Source: Aeromicrobium sp. Sec7.5 (lineage in GTDB: Bacteria > Actinomycetota > Actinomycetes > Propionibacteriales > Nocardioidaceae). Taken from it: a DNA stretch of 64,000 nucleotides. The position numbers and the translations under genes are program-made. Of this stretch, positions 19,339 to 30,390 are shown piece by piece. Location of the stretch: contig NZ_JBAJIJ010000001.1 of assembly GCF_036867135.1 (NCBI RefSeq), forward strand, positions 992,001-1,056,000. Direction: 5' to 3'. The notes under the pieces were generated by a model. That model had not been told where the DNA came from and did no database searches. It saw only the letters and a list, made by a program, of their open reading frames with translations. Each line of letters begins with the position of its first letter. Position 1 is the stretch's first letter.

Positions 19339-22284
19339 TCAGGCCGACGTGCGGATCGTGCTCGACCCGTCGGTGGTGCGCTCGACCCGCACCTGGGCCG
19401 GGATCTGCTCCTTCATGGCTTCGACGTGACTGATGAGGCCGATCGTGCGTCCACCCTCGCGCAGGGCGTCGAGGGTCTCCATCGTGACCTCGAGGGTCTC
19501 GGGGTCGAGCGAGCCGAATCCTTCGTCGATGAAGAGCGTGTCGAGGCGCAGCCCGCCGGCGCGTGAGGTGACGACCTCGGCCAGGCCCAGCGCGAGCGCC
19601 AGCGACGCCTGGAACTTCTCGCCCCCCGACAACGAGCTGGGCGAGCGGGTGTCGCCCGTGTGGGCGTCGAGCACCGCGATCTCGAGCCCCGAGATGCCGG
19701 CCGACGTGGTGTCGTCGGAGTACTGCAGCTCGTACCGACCGCCGGTCATCGAGGCGAGACGGACGTTGGCCGCCCCGAGGATGTCCTCGAGCTCGGCGAC
19801 GAGGGCAAAGGTCTCGAGCGGCATGCGCAGCTGGTTGGCGCCCATGCCACGGAGGGTCTTGTCGAGTGCTGCGACGGTCTCGTACCGCGCGAGCTGCGCC
19901 GCCGACGCGGTGACGGCCGCCGCGATCTCGCCGGTCAACGACGCGTAGGCCTCGAGGCGGCCCTGCTGCGTGGCGCGTTCCTCGCCGGACGCGGTGGCGG
20001 CGCGCTTCGCCTCGACGAGCTGGGCTCGCGGTGCCTCGACGTCGACGGGCTCGGCCGGCAGGTCGGCCAGCTCGGGCTCGGCGAGGATGCTCGCGACGGC
20101 CGTCAGTGCGGCGTCGTGACGAGCGACGAGCTGGTCGAGTCGCGTGACCTCGGCCGTGGCCACGACCGCGGTCTCGACCTCTTCGGCCGAGGCGAATCCG
20201 CCGGCGTCGAGGGCGGCCTGGAGGATGCCGGTGGCCTCCACCGTGGCGGCCCGGCACTCCTGCAGCCGCTCGACGGCCTCGGCGACGGCCCGCACGGCGG
20301 CCAGGTCACCGCGGCGTGCGCCGCGCACCGCCTCGACCGAGACGGCGTCGCCACGGGCGTCCGCGACCTGCTGCTCGGCCTCGCCGAGGGTCGCGGCGGC
20401 CGCGACGGCCACTCCGGCCAGTCGTTCGCGCTCGACCGCGCTGGCGGCGAGCTGCCGGTCGAGCTGGTCGAGCGTGGTGCGGAGGGCCTTCGCCTCGGCC
20501 TCGAGAGCGGCACGTCGACCGAGCTCACGGCCCAGCCCGGTGAGTGCCTCGGTGGCGGCCTCGACCGCGGTGGTGAGCTCGGCCGTGGTGCCGCCGGCCT
20601 GCTCGACCGCGGTCTCGAACGAGGTGCGCAGGCGCTCGAGGGCCGACGTCGCGGCTCCGGCCGCCTCGCGGCCCGTGGACTCCGCCTGTGCGGCCAGGTC
20701 GAGGTCGGCCTCCTCCACGTGGTCGTCGGTGGGTCGGGCCGGGTGCGGGTGGTCGGTGGCGCCACACACGAGGCAGGGCTCGCCGTCCGCGAGCTGGGCG
20801 GCGAGCACGGCGGAGTAGCCGTCGAGCTGACGCCGACGCAGCGCGAGCAACGCGGTCTCGGCACGGTTGGCGGTCTCGGTGAGCGTGAGCTGCTCGCGGG
20901 TGGCCGTGGCGATCCGCTGCTCGAGCCGGTCGGCCTCGGCCGCACGCGACTGGCGTTCGCGCAGCCGCTCGAGGTCGGCCGTCGCCGAGGCGTGCTGGGC
21001 GCCGAGCTCGGTCGTGGCCTCGAGCTGCAGCCGCACCTCGTCGATGCGGTGCGTCGTGAGGTCGCGCTCGGTGCCGCGGTGCTCGAGGTCGTGGCCGAAG
21101 GCGGCGACAGCCTCGGACGACGCGGCGGCCCGCTGCCGCAGATCGGGGAGTCGGCGCTCGAGCTCGACGGACGCCCCGAGGGCGCCGACCTCCTCGGCGA
21201 GCTCGTCGGCGCGACGGCGCACGGCCTCGAGCTCGACACCCTGCTCCGGGAGCCGTGCGGCGAGATCAGCGAGCGCTGCGTCGTGGGCCGCCTCGGCGTC
21301 GGCGGCGGCCTCGGCCGCCCGGCGGTGCTGCCCGACCGCCTGGTGGGCGACGACCGCCCGCCGGGCGGCCGCAACCGTCTGGCGGTGCGCCGTGACCTCG
21401 TGCTGCTGCTCGGCGAGCTCGGCCTGCCGGCGCAGCGCCTCGGCGCGCCGCTGCTGGCGCTCGGCCGTGATGCGGGCGGCGTGGAACGCCTCGTCGACGG
21501 CGGCGAGGCGCAGGCGGTCGGCCTCGGCCCGGGCCGAGGCCGCGGACACGACCTCCTGCTGGTCGGCGACGACCTGCTCGGCCCAGCCGACGACATCGGT
21601 CGGGGGAGCCTCGGTGCCCGACTGCTGGGCGAGGGTGCCGGCCTTGGCCGAGATCGTGGTGAGGACGTGCTCGAGCTGCTGCTTGGCGGCGCGGGCGCGG
21701 TCCTGCACGGCGCTGGAGTACGTGTCGAAGCGCTGGGTGCCGAAGAGCCGGCGCAGCAGCTGCCGGCGGGTCTCGCTCTTCGCGACGAGGAACTCCTGGA
21801 ACTGGCCCTGCGCCAGCAGCACCACCTGCAGGAACTGGTGGGCGTCGAGCCCGAGGAGCTCCTGCACGTGGGTCTCGGCGTTGCCGATCTTGGTCTCGAA
21901 GACCTCGAACCCCGCCTCGCCGAGACGGCTCAGCTCGATCCGGGCCTTCTCCGGCGTCGTGCCGGTGCCGACCTTCTTGGGACGGCGGTACGCCGGCGAG
22001 CGCCAGACGCGGTAGCGGGTCTCGGCCACCGTGAGCTCGACCGTGACCTCGGTGGGCACGCCGGGGGCCAGGTAGCGGCTGCGGACGGCCTCGTCGATCT
22101 TGCCGTCGTAGCGAGGCACCGTGCCGAAGAGCCCGTAGGTGAGCGCGTCGAGCACCGAGGACTTGCCGGCGCCGGTGCGCCCCGTGAGCAGGAAGATGCC
22201 GTCGTCGGCGAAGGCGTCGAAGTCGACCTCGACCCGGTCGCGGTACGGGCCGAAGCCCGCCATCGAGACGGAGTGGATCCTCAC
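19339..22284 (-). CDS. sbcC: Nuclease SbcCD subunit SbcC (SMC-like ATPase)
   Basis: This 981-residue SMC/Rad50-type ATPase partners SbcD in cleaving hairpins and protein-blocked DNA ends. The Walker A motif GRTGAGKSS is at residues 35-43. Two long coiled-coil arms flank a zinc-hook CLVC (in EPCLVCGATDHP). The C-terminal half has the signature LSGGEKFQASLALALGLAE and Walker B DTLFIDEGFGSLD. The GTG start at 22284 overlaps the sbcD stop (GTGA). Reading frames on the opposite strand across this gene are long only because of GC-biased codon use. Confidence 0.95.
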   Translation of the reverse strand: MRIHSVSMAGFGPYRDRVEVDFDAFADDGIFLLTGRTGAGKSSVLDALTYGLFGTVPRYDGKIDEAVRSRYLAPGVPTEVTVELTVAETRYRVWRSPAYRRPKKVGTGTTPEKARIELSRLGEAGFEVFETKIGNAETHVQELLGLDAHQFLQVVLLAQGQFQEFLVAKSETRRQLLRRLFGTQRFDTYSSAVQDRARAAKQQLEHVLTTISAKAGTLAQQSGTEAPPTDVVGWAEQVVADQQEVVSAASARAEADRLRLAAVDEAFHAARITAERQQRRAEALRRQAELAEQQHEVTAHRQTVAAARRAVVAHQAVGQHRRAAEAAADAEAAHDAALADLAARLPEQGVELEAVRRRADELAEEVGALGASVELERRLPDLRQRAAASSEAVAAFGHDLEHRGTERDLTTHRIDEVRLQLEATTELGAQHASATADLERLRERQSRAAEADRLEQRIATATREQLTLTETANRAETALLALRRRQLDGYSAVLAAQLADGEPCLVCGATDHPHPARPTDDHVEEADLDLAAQAESTGREAAGAATSALERLRTSFETAVEQAGGTTAELTTAVEAATEALTGLGRELGRRAALEAEAKALRTTLDQLDRQLAASAVERERLAGVAVAAAATLGEAEQQVADARGDAVSVEAVRGARRGDLAAVRAVAEAVERLQECRAATVEATGILQAALDAGGFASAEEVETAVVATAEVTRLDQLVARHDAALTAVASILAEPELADLPAEPVDVEAPRAQLVEAKRAATASGEERATQQGRLEAYASLTGEIAAAVTASAAQLARYETVAALDKTLRGMGANQLRMPLETFALVAELEDILGAANVRLASMTGGRYELQYSDDTTSAGISGLEIAVLDAHTGDTRSPSSLSGGEKFQASLALALGLAEVVTSRAGGLRLDTLFIDEGFGSLDPETLEVTMETLDALREGGRTIGLISHVEAMKEQIPAQVRVERTTDGSSTIRTSA

Positions 22285-23441
22285 GGCAGCTCCGCACCTG
22301 AGTGCGCGAGGACGTCGTCGACGATCTCGCGCTCGTCGGTGTCGAGGCCGGTACCGCGCACGCGACCGAGGAAGGTGTCGACGACCTCGAGGTCGGACTT
22401 GCCGTGCACGAGCTCGCGGTAGGCGCGGTCGCCACCGACGGGGGCCGCCAGCGCGACGTAGTCGAGCTGGGCGCAGTGGGGGAATCGGCTCTGCAGGCGC
22501 CGCATCGCGTCGCGCTGGCGCAGCGGGTCGGTGAGGCGCGCCCGCACCCACGCCGCGGTGTGGGCGCCGTGCTCGGGTGCCTCGAGGAGCTCCTGGAGCG
22601 TGCCGGTGAGCGTGACGAGGGGACGCGGCACGCCGAGGTCGACCCACGTGACGTCGGCCAGCCCGTCGGCGTCGAGGTCGACGAGCCACCCGCCGCGCGG
22701 CTTGGCCTCCTCCGAGAACGACAGGTGGAGCGGTGCCCCGCTGTAGCGGACGTGCTCGGCCAGCACCGACCGGCCGTGGATGTGCCCGAGCGCGGCATAC
22801 GTGACGCCGTCGAAGCCCGTGACCGGGACGCGATCGACCCCGCCCACCGTGGGGCTGTCGACGATGGCGCGCTCGGACTCGCACGACTCGCCCTCGGCCC
22901 CGGCCACGAACGTGTGGGCCAGCACGACCGAGCGGCCGCCCCGCTCGGCGAGGTCGGCGCGGACGAGTCGCATCGCCTCGTCGACCGCGTGGGCCTGGGT
23001 CCGCATCGGATCGGCCTCCCACACGTGCCGCAGCCGGGCGGGCTCCAGGAACGGGATGCCGTAGACGTGCACCGGACCGTGGTCGTCGTGCAGCGTGACC
23101 GGCACGGTGACCTGCTCGGGACGCGTGATGACGTGGACGCCGGACGCCGACACGAAGTCGGACATCGACCCCAGCCGTGTGGGGGAGTCGTGGTTGCCGG
23201 CGGTGAGCACGACCTGGGGGCCGGCCTCGCGCAGTCGACGCAGGCTGCGGTTGAAGACGCCGATGGCGTCGGCCGATGGCGTGGACGAGTCGTAGACATC
23301 GCCCGCCACGACGACGACGTCGACCTCCAGCGCGCGCACCGTCTCGGCCATCTCGCGCAGCACGCCCTCGAGCGGCTCGAGCGTGGCATGGCCGTGGAAC
23401 GTGCGACCCACGTGCCAGTCGGAGGTGTGCCAGATGCGCAT
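22281..23441 (-). CDS. sbcD: Nuclease SbcCD subunit SbcD (Mre11-type exonuclease)
   Basis: This 386-residue metallophosphoesterase is the nuclease subunit of SbcCD. Conserved phosphoesterase motifs are in order: HTSDWHVGRT, VAGDVYDSS, TAGNHDSPTRL, and later VLAHTFVAG and YAALGHIHG. The start has TAGGGT exactly six bases upstream, which suggests a leaderless mRNA that continues into sbcC through a GTGA overlap. Confidence 0.95.
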   Translation of the reverse strand: MRIWHTSDWHVGRTFHGHATLEPLEGVLREMAETVRALEVDVVVVAGDVYDSSTPSADAIGVFNRSLRRLREAGPQVVLTAGNHDSPTRLGSMSDFVSASGVHVITRPEQVTVPVTLHDDHGPVHVYGIPFLEPARLRHVWEADPMRTQAHAVDEAMRLVRADLAERGGRSVVLAHTFVAGAEGESCESERAIVDSPTVGGVDRVPVTGFDGVTYAALGHIHGRSVLAEHVRYSGAPLHLSFSEEAKPRGGWLVDLDADGLADVTWVDLGVPRPLVTLTGTLQELLEAPEHGAHTAAWVRARLTDPLRQRDAMRRLQSRFPHCAQLDYVALAAPVGGDRAYRELVHGKSDLEVVDTFLGRVRGTGLDTDEREIVDDVLAHSGAELP

Positions 23442-23642
23442 GCCAGAACCCTAGGGTGCGCCGCCGACACGCCGGCCTCGGCCGGACGGGAACATTCGTG
23501 GTGCCCCCTTCGTCTGAACAGATGTCGGGTCGGCGCCGCCGCGCTGTCGTCATCACGGGGTGTGGAGCGCGCCGTGCCGACCCGGCACCATCGACCGGCA
23601 CCATCGACCGGCACCGGTCACCGCCGCACGAGAGGCAGCACC

Positions 23643-24119
23643 ATGACACGGCTCACCACGGTCTTCGGTCAGGTCTACCTGACGAGCGCCCTGCTGGCGT
23701 TCGTCGCGACGTTCCTGCCGCTCTGGTCCTCACCCGAGGTCGAGTCCTTCGACACCATGAACCTGTGGGCCGGAGCGATGATCTCGAACACCGGTGGCGG
23801 GATCGCCGGGGTCGGTCTCCTGCTGGCGCTCCTGCTGGTGGCGACCCTGCTGCTGTCGGCCGTGTTCGTCGACAAGGGCCCCGGGGCGCCAGTGGTGGCC
23901 GCCGTCCTCAGCCTGCCGGGTGTGGTGCTGCTGCTGACGAAGCCGTACAGCAGCACGCCGGAGCCCAGCTTCGGCACGGGCGGCGCGCTGATGCTGTCGC
24001 TGGCCATCATCGTGATCGTGACGGCGATCGTCCACGTCAGCGCCTGGACCCTCTCGGCGGGTGCCAGGAACGACGAACGCCGGGAGCAGGTCCAGCCGCT
24101 CCCGGCGCCGCCGGTGTGA
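23643..24119 (+). CDS. Small integral membrane protein, unknown function
   Basis: This 158-residue protein has four hydrophobic segments (around residues 8-25, 42-68, 78-97 and 115-140) and a short charged C-terminal tail. I do not recognise a family. The ATG at 23643 follows GAGAGGCAGCACC. It is convergent with the SDR gene at 24135, only 15 bases away. The 200 bases upstream hold a repeated ATCGACCGGCACC stretch but no clear promoter. Confidence 0.75.
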   Translation: MTRLTTVFGQVYLTSALLAFVATFLPLWSSPEVESFDTMNLWAGAMISNTGGGIAGVGLLLALLLVATLLLSAVFVDKGPGAPVVAAVLSLPGVVLLLTKPYSSTPEPSFGTGGALMLSLAIIVIVTAIVHVSAWTLSAGARNDERREQVQPLPAPPV

Positions 24120-24134
24120 CTCAGGTCGATCGGC

Positions 24135-24896
24135 TCAGCGGGGGGCCATGCGGATCGCGCCGTCGAGGCGGATCGTCTCACCGTTGAGCATGGGGTTCTC
24201 GACGATGTGGGCCGCGAGCGCGCCGAACTCCTTGGGCTCGCCGAGGCGCGACGGGTGCGGGACCTGCTGGCCCAGGGAGTCGCGGGCCTCCTGGGGCAGC
24301 GAGGCGAGCAGCGGCGTGTTGAACAGGCCCGGCGCGATCGTGTTGACACGGATCTGCAGCTTCGCGAGATCGCGCGCGATCGGGAGCGTCATGCCGACGA
24401 CGCCACCCTTCGAGGCGGAGTACGCCGCCTGGCCGATCTGACCGTCGAACGCCGCGACCGAGGCGGTGTTGACGATGACGCCGCGCTCCTCGCCGACGGG
24501 GCCGAGGCCCGCCATGTGGGCCGCGGCCAGGCGCGTCACGTTGAACGTGCCGATCAGGTTGATCTCGATGATGCGCTGGAACTTCTCCAGCGGGTACGGC
24601 GCGTTGTCGCGACCGACGGTCTTGATCGCGTCGCCGGTGCCGGCGCAGTTGACGACGATGCGCAGCTCGCCGAGCTCGGCGGCGGCGTCGATCGCGGCCT
24701 GGACCTGGTCGGCGTCACGGACGTCGGCGCCCACGACCCTGACCGCGTCGCCGAGGGCGGTGGCGACGTCGTCGCCGGCACCCGGGAGGTCGAGCACGAC
24801 GGCCTTGGCGCCCTTGGCCACGAGGGCCTCGACGGTCGCGCGACCCAGGCCGGACGCGCCGCCGGTGACGAGGGCGACGGTGTGGGAGATGTCCAT
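24135..24896 (-). CDS. SDR family 3-hydroxyacyl-CoA dehydrogenase-like protein
   Basis: This 253-residue short-chain dehydrogenase has [23 protein letters not shown], the NCAGTG segment and the catalytic YSASKGG. It resembles the type II 3-hydroxyacyl-CoA dehydrogenase (HSD17B10-like) branch, which oxidises short or branched 3-hydroxyacyl-CoAs. AAGGAAATCCGC precedes the ATG on its strand. It is divergent from a TetR regulator, and a perfect 20-bp palindrome lies between them, so repression by that regulator is likely. Confidence 0.88.
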   Translation of the reverse strand: MDISHTVALVTGGASGLGRATVEALVAKGAKAVVLDLPGAGDDVATALGDAVRVVGADVRDADQVQAAIDAAAELGELRIVVNCAGTGDAIKTVGRDNAPYPLEKFQRIIEINLIGTFNVTRLAAAHMAGLGPVGEERGVIVNTASVAAFDGQIGQAAYSASKGGVVGMTLPIARDLAKLQIRVNTIAPGLFNTPLLASLPQEARDSLGQQVPHPSRLGEPKEFGALAAHIVENPMLNGETIRLDGAIRMAPR

Positions 24897-24953
24897 GCGG
24901 ATTTCCTTGCTGGAGGTGGGGTTGCGGAGACGGTGTGGCCGCCCTCACGCTGC

Positions 24954-24973
24954 TACAGTCAGCGGTGACTGTA
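24954..24973. promoter_or_regulatory. TetR-type operator (palindrome copy 1)
   Basis: A perfect inverted repeat, TACAGTCA - GCGG - TGACTGTA, lies between the divergent SDR and TetR genes, 58 bases from the SDR start and 42 bases before the TetR start. A near copy occurs at 26109-26128 between the next divergent gene pair. Position and symmetry fit autoregulation by the adjacent TetR protein. Confidence 0.75.
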
Positions 24974-25014
24974 ACAGGTGGCGAGGACCCCTCGCGATCA
25001 GGAGCGAGGAGCGG

Positions 25015-25656
25015 ATGAGCCCGACCGACCAGGCGCCCGACGCCGACGACTCGATCGCGTACTCCGACTACGCCGCCCGCAGCCGGGTCACGCAGCAGCA
25101 CCTGCTGGACACCGCGGTCGAGGTGCTGATCGAGCACGGCTACAGCGGTGCGTCGACCCTCAAGATCCAGCAGCGCGCCGGCGTCAGCCGCGGCCGTCTC
25201 CTGCACCAGTACCCGCACCGCGACGCGTTGCTCGTGGCCGCGGTGCAGCACATCGCGGAGGGACGCGTGCGCGCGACCCACGGTGGTTCGGGCTGGCCCG
25301 ACGACCCGGCCGAGCGCGTCGTGGCGGCGATCGACTCGATGTGGACCACCTACCACCAGGGCTACTTCTGGGCGGCCACCGAGCTGTGGCTCGCGGCCCG
25401 CCAGAACGAGGCGCTCGCGGAGGCGCTCCGCCCGCGCGAGCACGCGCTGGGGGCGGCGATCCGCGAGGCGGTCGACGGCCTGTTCGGCCCCCAGGTCACC
25501 GCCCACCCGCGCTACGCGGCCGTGCGCGACCTCCTCAACTCGAGCATGCGCGGCGTGGCGCTGACCTACGCGTTCGACCCGCGCGACCCGTCGGCCGACC
25601 CCAACGTCGCGACGTGGCGGAGCTTCGCCCTGCGGGAGCTCGGGCTCGGCGACTGA
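25015..25656 (+). CDS. TetR/AcrR family transcriptional regulator
   Basis: This 213-residue regulator has an N-terminal helix-turn-helix at about residues 25-70 (LLDTAVEVLIEHGYSGASTL, then GVSRGRLLHQYPHRDALL) and a helical ligand-binding domain. The start has GGAGCGAGGAGCGG upstream. It probably represses the divergent SDR, itself, and the SnoaL-like/flavoprotein pair downstream, because both divergent intergenic regions carry closely matching palindromes. A CoA thioester or related metabolite is a plausible inducer given the regulated enzymes, but that is inference. Confidence 0.88.
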   Translation: MSPTDQAPDADDSIAYSDYAARSRVTQQHLLDTAVEVLIEHGYSGASTLKIQQRAGVSRGRLLHQYPHRDALLVAAVQHIAEGRVRATHGGSGWPDDPAERVVAAIDSMWTTYHQGYFWAATELWLAARQNEALAEALRPREHALGAAIREAVDGLFGPQVTAHPRYAAVRDLLNSSMRGVALTYAFDPRDPSADPNVATWRSFALRELGLGD

Positions 25657-25666
25657 GCAGCGCTCG

Positions 25667-26091
25667 TCAGCCGTGGGCCTTCTGCAGCTCGGCGCCCATG
25701 GCGGCGATCAGGGCCTGCAGGCCGCGCAGCGGGCGGGCCATCACGGTGAAGTCGACGATCGCTCCGTCCTGGTCCCAGGCGATCATGTCGACGCCGTGGA
25801 CGTCCTTGCCGTCGATCGTGGTCGTGAACTCGAGCACCGCGGAGTCCTCGGCGTACCACTCGCGGTGGTAGGTCAGCCCCGGTCCGAGCACGGCGAGGGC
25901 GGCCCAGAGGTAGGCGAACGTGAGGTCGGGACCCTCCTGCGGCGTGTGCACGGCGGGGGAGCGGAACGTGACGTCGGCGGCGAGGAGATCGCGCAGGCCC
26001 TGGGGTGTCGGGGCGGCGACGAGGGCGTGCCAGGCCCGGATCGTGGGGGGGGTGGAGCGGGAGGCGGAGGGGGAGTGCGGTCGGCTGTCAT
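25667..26091 (-). CDS. SnoaL-like/NTF2-fold protein with apparent frameshift in a C8/G8 tract
   Basis: The natural start is the ATG at 26091, with AGGAAGG six bases upstream on its strand, encoding MTADRTPPPPPAPPPP. After the eight-G tract at 26045-26052 (plus strand) that frame degenerates. The -1/+2 frame then reads an NTF2-like protein: TIRAWHALVAAPTPQGLRDL, VTFRSPAVHTPQEG, then FAYLWAALAVLGPGL and DVHGVDMIAWDQDGAIVDFT. The second frame has no start codon until a GTG at 25951, which would remove a third of the domain. One extra G, or two fewer, restores a full-length protein. This is a sequencing error, a pseudogene or a phase-variable tract. SnoaL-like proteins isomerise, hydrate or bind small molecules. 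Confidence 0.65.
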
Positions 26092-26108
26092 GGCCTACCT
26101 TCCTGTTG

Positions 26109-26128
26109 CGCAGTCAGTGCTGACCGTA
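26109..26128. promoter_or_regulatory. TetR-type operator (palindrome copy 2)
   Basis: CGCAGTCA - GTGC - TGACCGTA matches copy 1 at 24954-24973 in 13 of 16 arm positions with the same 4-base spacer. It lies between the divergent SnoaL-like gene (start 26091) and the flavoprotein gene (start 26173). This makes a small regulon under the TetR protein at 25015 likely. Confidence 0.65.
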
Positions 26129-26172
26129 GGCTACGCTGCTGGACGTCCCGCCCGTCCCCCGTGGAGGTCCCC

Positions 26173-27135
26173 ATGTCGCTGCCCGAAGTCCTGCGGAGCC
26201 CGCTGACGCTGCCGCTCGTCGCGTCGCCGATGTTCATCGCCTCCGGCCCCACGCTCGTGACCGCGCAGTGCCAGGCCGGTGTGATCGGTGCGTTCCCCGC
26301 GCTGAACGCCCGCCCGGCGACCCTGCTCGACGACTGGCTGCACGAGATCGCCGAGAGCAACGCGACGTTCGCGTCGCAGAACCCCGACGCCATCGTGGCG
26401 CCGTTCGCGGTCAACCAGATCGTGCACAAGTCGAACGACCGGCTCGACGCCGACATGGAGCTCGTGGTCAAGCACGAGGTGCCGATCGTCATCACCTCGC
26501 TCGGCGCGCGACCGGAGATCAACGAGGCCGTGCACTCCTACGGCGGCATCGTGCTGCACGACGTGATCAACGACCGCTTCGCCCACAAGGCGATCGAGAA
26601 GGGCGCCGACGGCCTCATCGCGGTGGCCGCGGGAGCCGGCGGACACGCCGGGACGCAGTCGCCCCTGGCGCTGCTGCAGGAGATCCGCGCCTGGTTCGAC
26701 GGCCCGCTCCTGCTGTCGGGCGCCATCGCGCACGGCCGGTCGATCCTCGCCGCGCTCGCTGCGGGCGCCGACTTCGCGTACGTCGGCTCGGCCTTCCTCG
26801 CGACCCACGAGGCCAACGTCACCGACGACTACAAGCAGATGATCGTCGACTCCGGCGCCGGCGACATCATCTACAGCAACCTCTTCACGGGCGTGCACGG
26901 CAACTACCTGCGCGGCAGCATCGAGGCGGCCGGGCTCGACCCCGCCGACCTGCCGACGTCCGACCCGTCGGCGATGAGCTTCGGCACGGACGACTCGAAG
27001 GCGTGGCGCGACATCTGGGGCTCCGGCCAGGGCGTCGGCGCTGTCGACGGCGTCCGGGACGTGGCCGACCTCGTCGCGCGCTTCCGGACCGAGTTCGACG
27101 CGGCGAAGGCCGAGCTCGACGCCAAGCTGGCCTGA
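26173..27135 (+). CDS. Nitronate monooxygenase-type flavoprotein
   Basis: This 320-residue FMN-dependent TIM-barrel protein of the NMO/2-nitropropane dioxygenase family has SPMFIASGPTLVTAQCQAGV at the N-terminus. The conserved AGAGGHAGTQSP loop contains the histidine that acts as catalytic base in class I NMOs. FDGPLLLSGAIAHGRSI and GADFAYVGSAFLAT follow. It differs clearly from the pathway flavoprotein at 6855. The ATG follows GTGGAGGTCCCC, a strong ribosome-binding site. It is probably controlled by the TetR operator just upstream. Confidence 0.88.
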   Translation: MSLPEVLRSPLTLPLVASPMFIASGPTLVTAQCQAGVIGAFPALNARPATLLDDWLHEIAESNATFASQNPDAIVAPFAVNQIVHKSNDRLDADMELVVKHEVPIVITSLGARPEINEAVHSYGGIVLHDVINDRFAHKAIEKGADGLIAVAAGAGGHAGTQSPLALLQEIRAWFDGPLLLSGAIAHGRSILAALAAGADFAYVGSAFLATHEANVTDDYKQMIVDSGAGDIIYSNLFTGVHGNYLRGSIEAAGLDPADLPTSDPSAMSFGTDDSKAWRDIWGSGQGVGAVDGVRDVADLVARFRTEFDAAKAELDAKLA

Positions 27136-27147
27136 GCCGGGCCGGCC

Positions 27148-27153
<6 letters not shown>
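27129..27153. terminator. Hairpin between convergent flavoprotein and UvrA-like genes
   Basis: A near-perfect inverted repeat (GGC-TGAG-CCGG against CCGG-CTCA-GCC, with a single C bulge on each arm and one central G) spans both stop codons. It could terminate transcription from either side. The call rests only on symmetry and position. Confidence 0.4.
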
Positions 27154-29529
<2,376 letters not shown>

Positions 29530-29601
29530 GGCCGCCATCCTGCCGCAGCACACCGACCGCCCGGGGCGATTGGCACGGGCAATTTCTGAGAGTGACCTGA
29601 A

Positions 29602-29635
29602 CGTCCGAGGTTCCCTGCGATTGCAGGCTCGGACG
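29602..29635. other. Strong inverted-repeat element upstream of the osmoprotectant operon
   Basis: CGTCCGAG pairs with CTCGGACG (8 bp). Inside them CCTGC pairs with GCAGG around a GATT loop, with a 4-base GTTC bulge on one side. It lies in the 219-base divergent region between the UvrA-like and permease genes, 114 bases before the permease start. It could be a 5' UTR structure of the transporter mRNA or a protein-binding site. No known riboswitch class is recognised. Confidence 0.4.
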
Positions 29636-29748
29636 CCGGTCGGCCGCGCTGATCCGCTGTGCTCCACGGCACACGACGCCTAGCGAGGTCGCAGAACCCG
29701 TGCTTGGGTGAATCGTCCAAGAACGCACGGCGAGGGGATCCCGAACGC

Positions 29749-30390
29749 ATGTGGGAGTTCATCTCGGAGCGCGGCGACATCATCGCCTACAACGCGCTCC
29801 AGCACGCCAACCTGGTGCTGCAGGCGGTGGTCGTGGCCACCGTGGTGGCCGTCGGCATCGCTGTCGTGGTCGACCGGTTCCAGTTCCTCGACCCGATCGC
29901 CAACACGGTCTCGGCGATCGGGCTGACGATCCCGTCGTTCGCCCTCGTGGGCCTGCTGCTGCCGCTCACGATGATCGGCGCGCTGACCGCCTTCATCTGC
30001 GTGGCCTTCTACGCGACGCTGCCGATCCTGCGCAACGCCGTGGTCGGGTTCGCCCAGGTCGACAAGACGCTGATCGAGTCGGCCCGGGGACTCGGCATGT
30101 CGGAGACCGGGGTGCTCCTACGCGTGCGCCTCCCGCTCGCCTGGCCCGTCATCCACGCCGGCGTGCGCACGTCGGTGCAGATGTCGATGGGCATCGCGGC
30201 GATCGCCGCCTACGTGCTCGGTCCGGGCCTCGGCGGCTACATCTTCACCGGCCTCTCGCAGGCCGGCGGCGTCAACGCCGTCAACTACGCCGTCGTGGGC
30301 ACGGTGGGCATCGTGCTCGTCGCCCTCGTCGCCGACCTGCTGATGCTCCTCCTGGGGCGAGTCACCATCTCGAAGGGAATCCGCGCATGA
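29749..30390 (+). CDS. Osmoprotectant ABC transporter permease (OpuCB/ProW-like)
   Basis: This 213-residue permease has five to six membrane segments and the coupling motif ESARGLGMSETGVLLRVRLP (EAA loop), typical of glycine betaine/carnitine/choline importers. It is the first of four coupled transporter genes: the ATPase gene overlaps its stop by ATGA. The start ATG at 29749 gives MWEFISERGDIIAYNALQHA. GGCGAGGGGATCC lies upstream as a possible ribosome-binding site. Confidence 0.9.
   Translation: MWEFISERGDIIAYNALQHANLVLQAVVVATVVAVGIAVVVDRFQFLDPIANTVSAIGLTIPSFALVGLLLPLTMIGALTAFICVAFYATLPILRNAVVGFAQVDKTLIESARGLGMSETGVLLRVRLPLAWPVIHAGVRTSVQMSMGIAAIAAYVLGPGLGGYIFTGLSQAGGVNAVNYAVVGTVGIVLVALVADLLMLLLGRVTISKGIRA

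Noticed and set aside
19660-22422. Long plus-strand open frame opposite sbcC
   Set aside because: It is an antisense shadow produced by high-GC codon bias. It has Gly/Leu/Arg-rich low complexity, no recognisable domain, and the minus strand encodes an intact SbcC.
25667-25951. Short stand-alone protein starting at the internal GTG
   Set aside because: In-frame sequence upstream (RAWHALVAAPTPQGLRDLL) is plainly part of the same fold, so the GTG is internal to a frameshifted gene.
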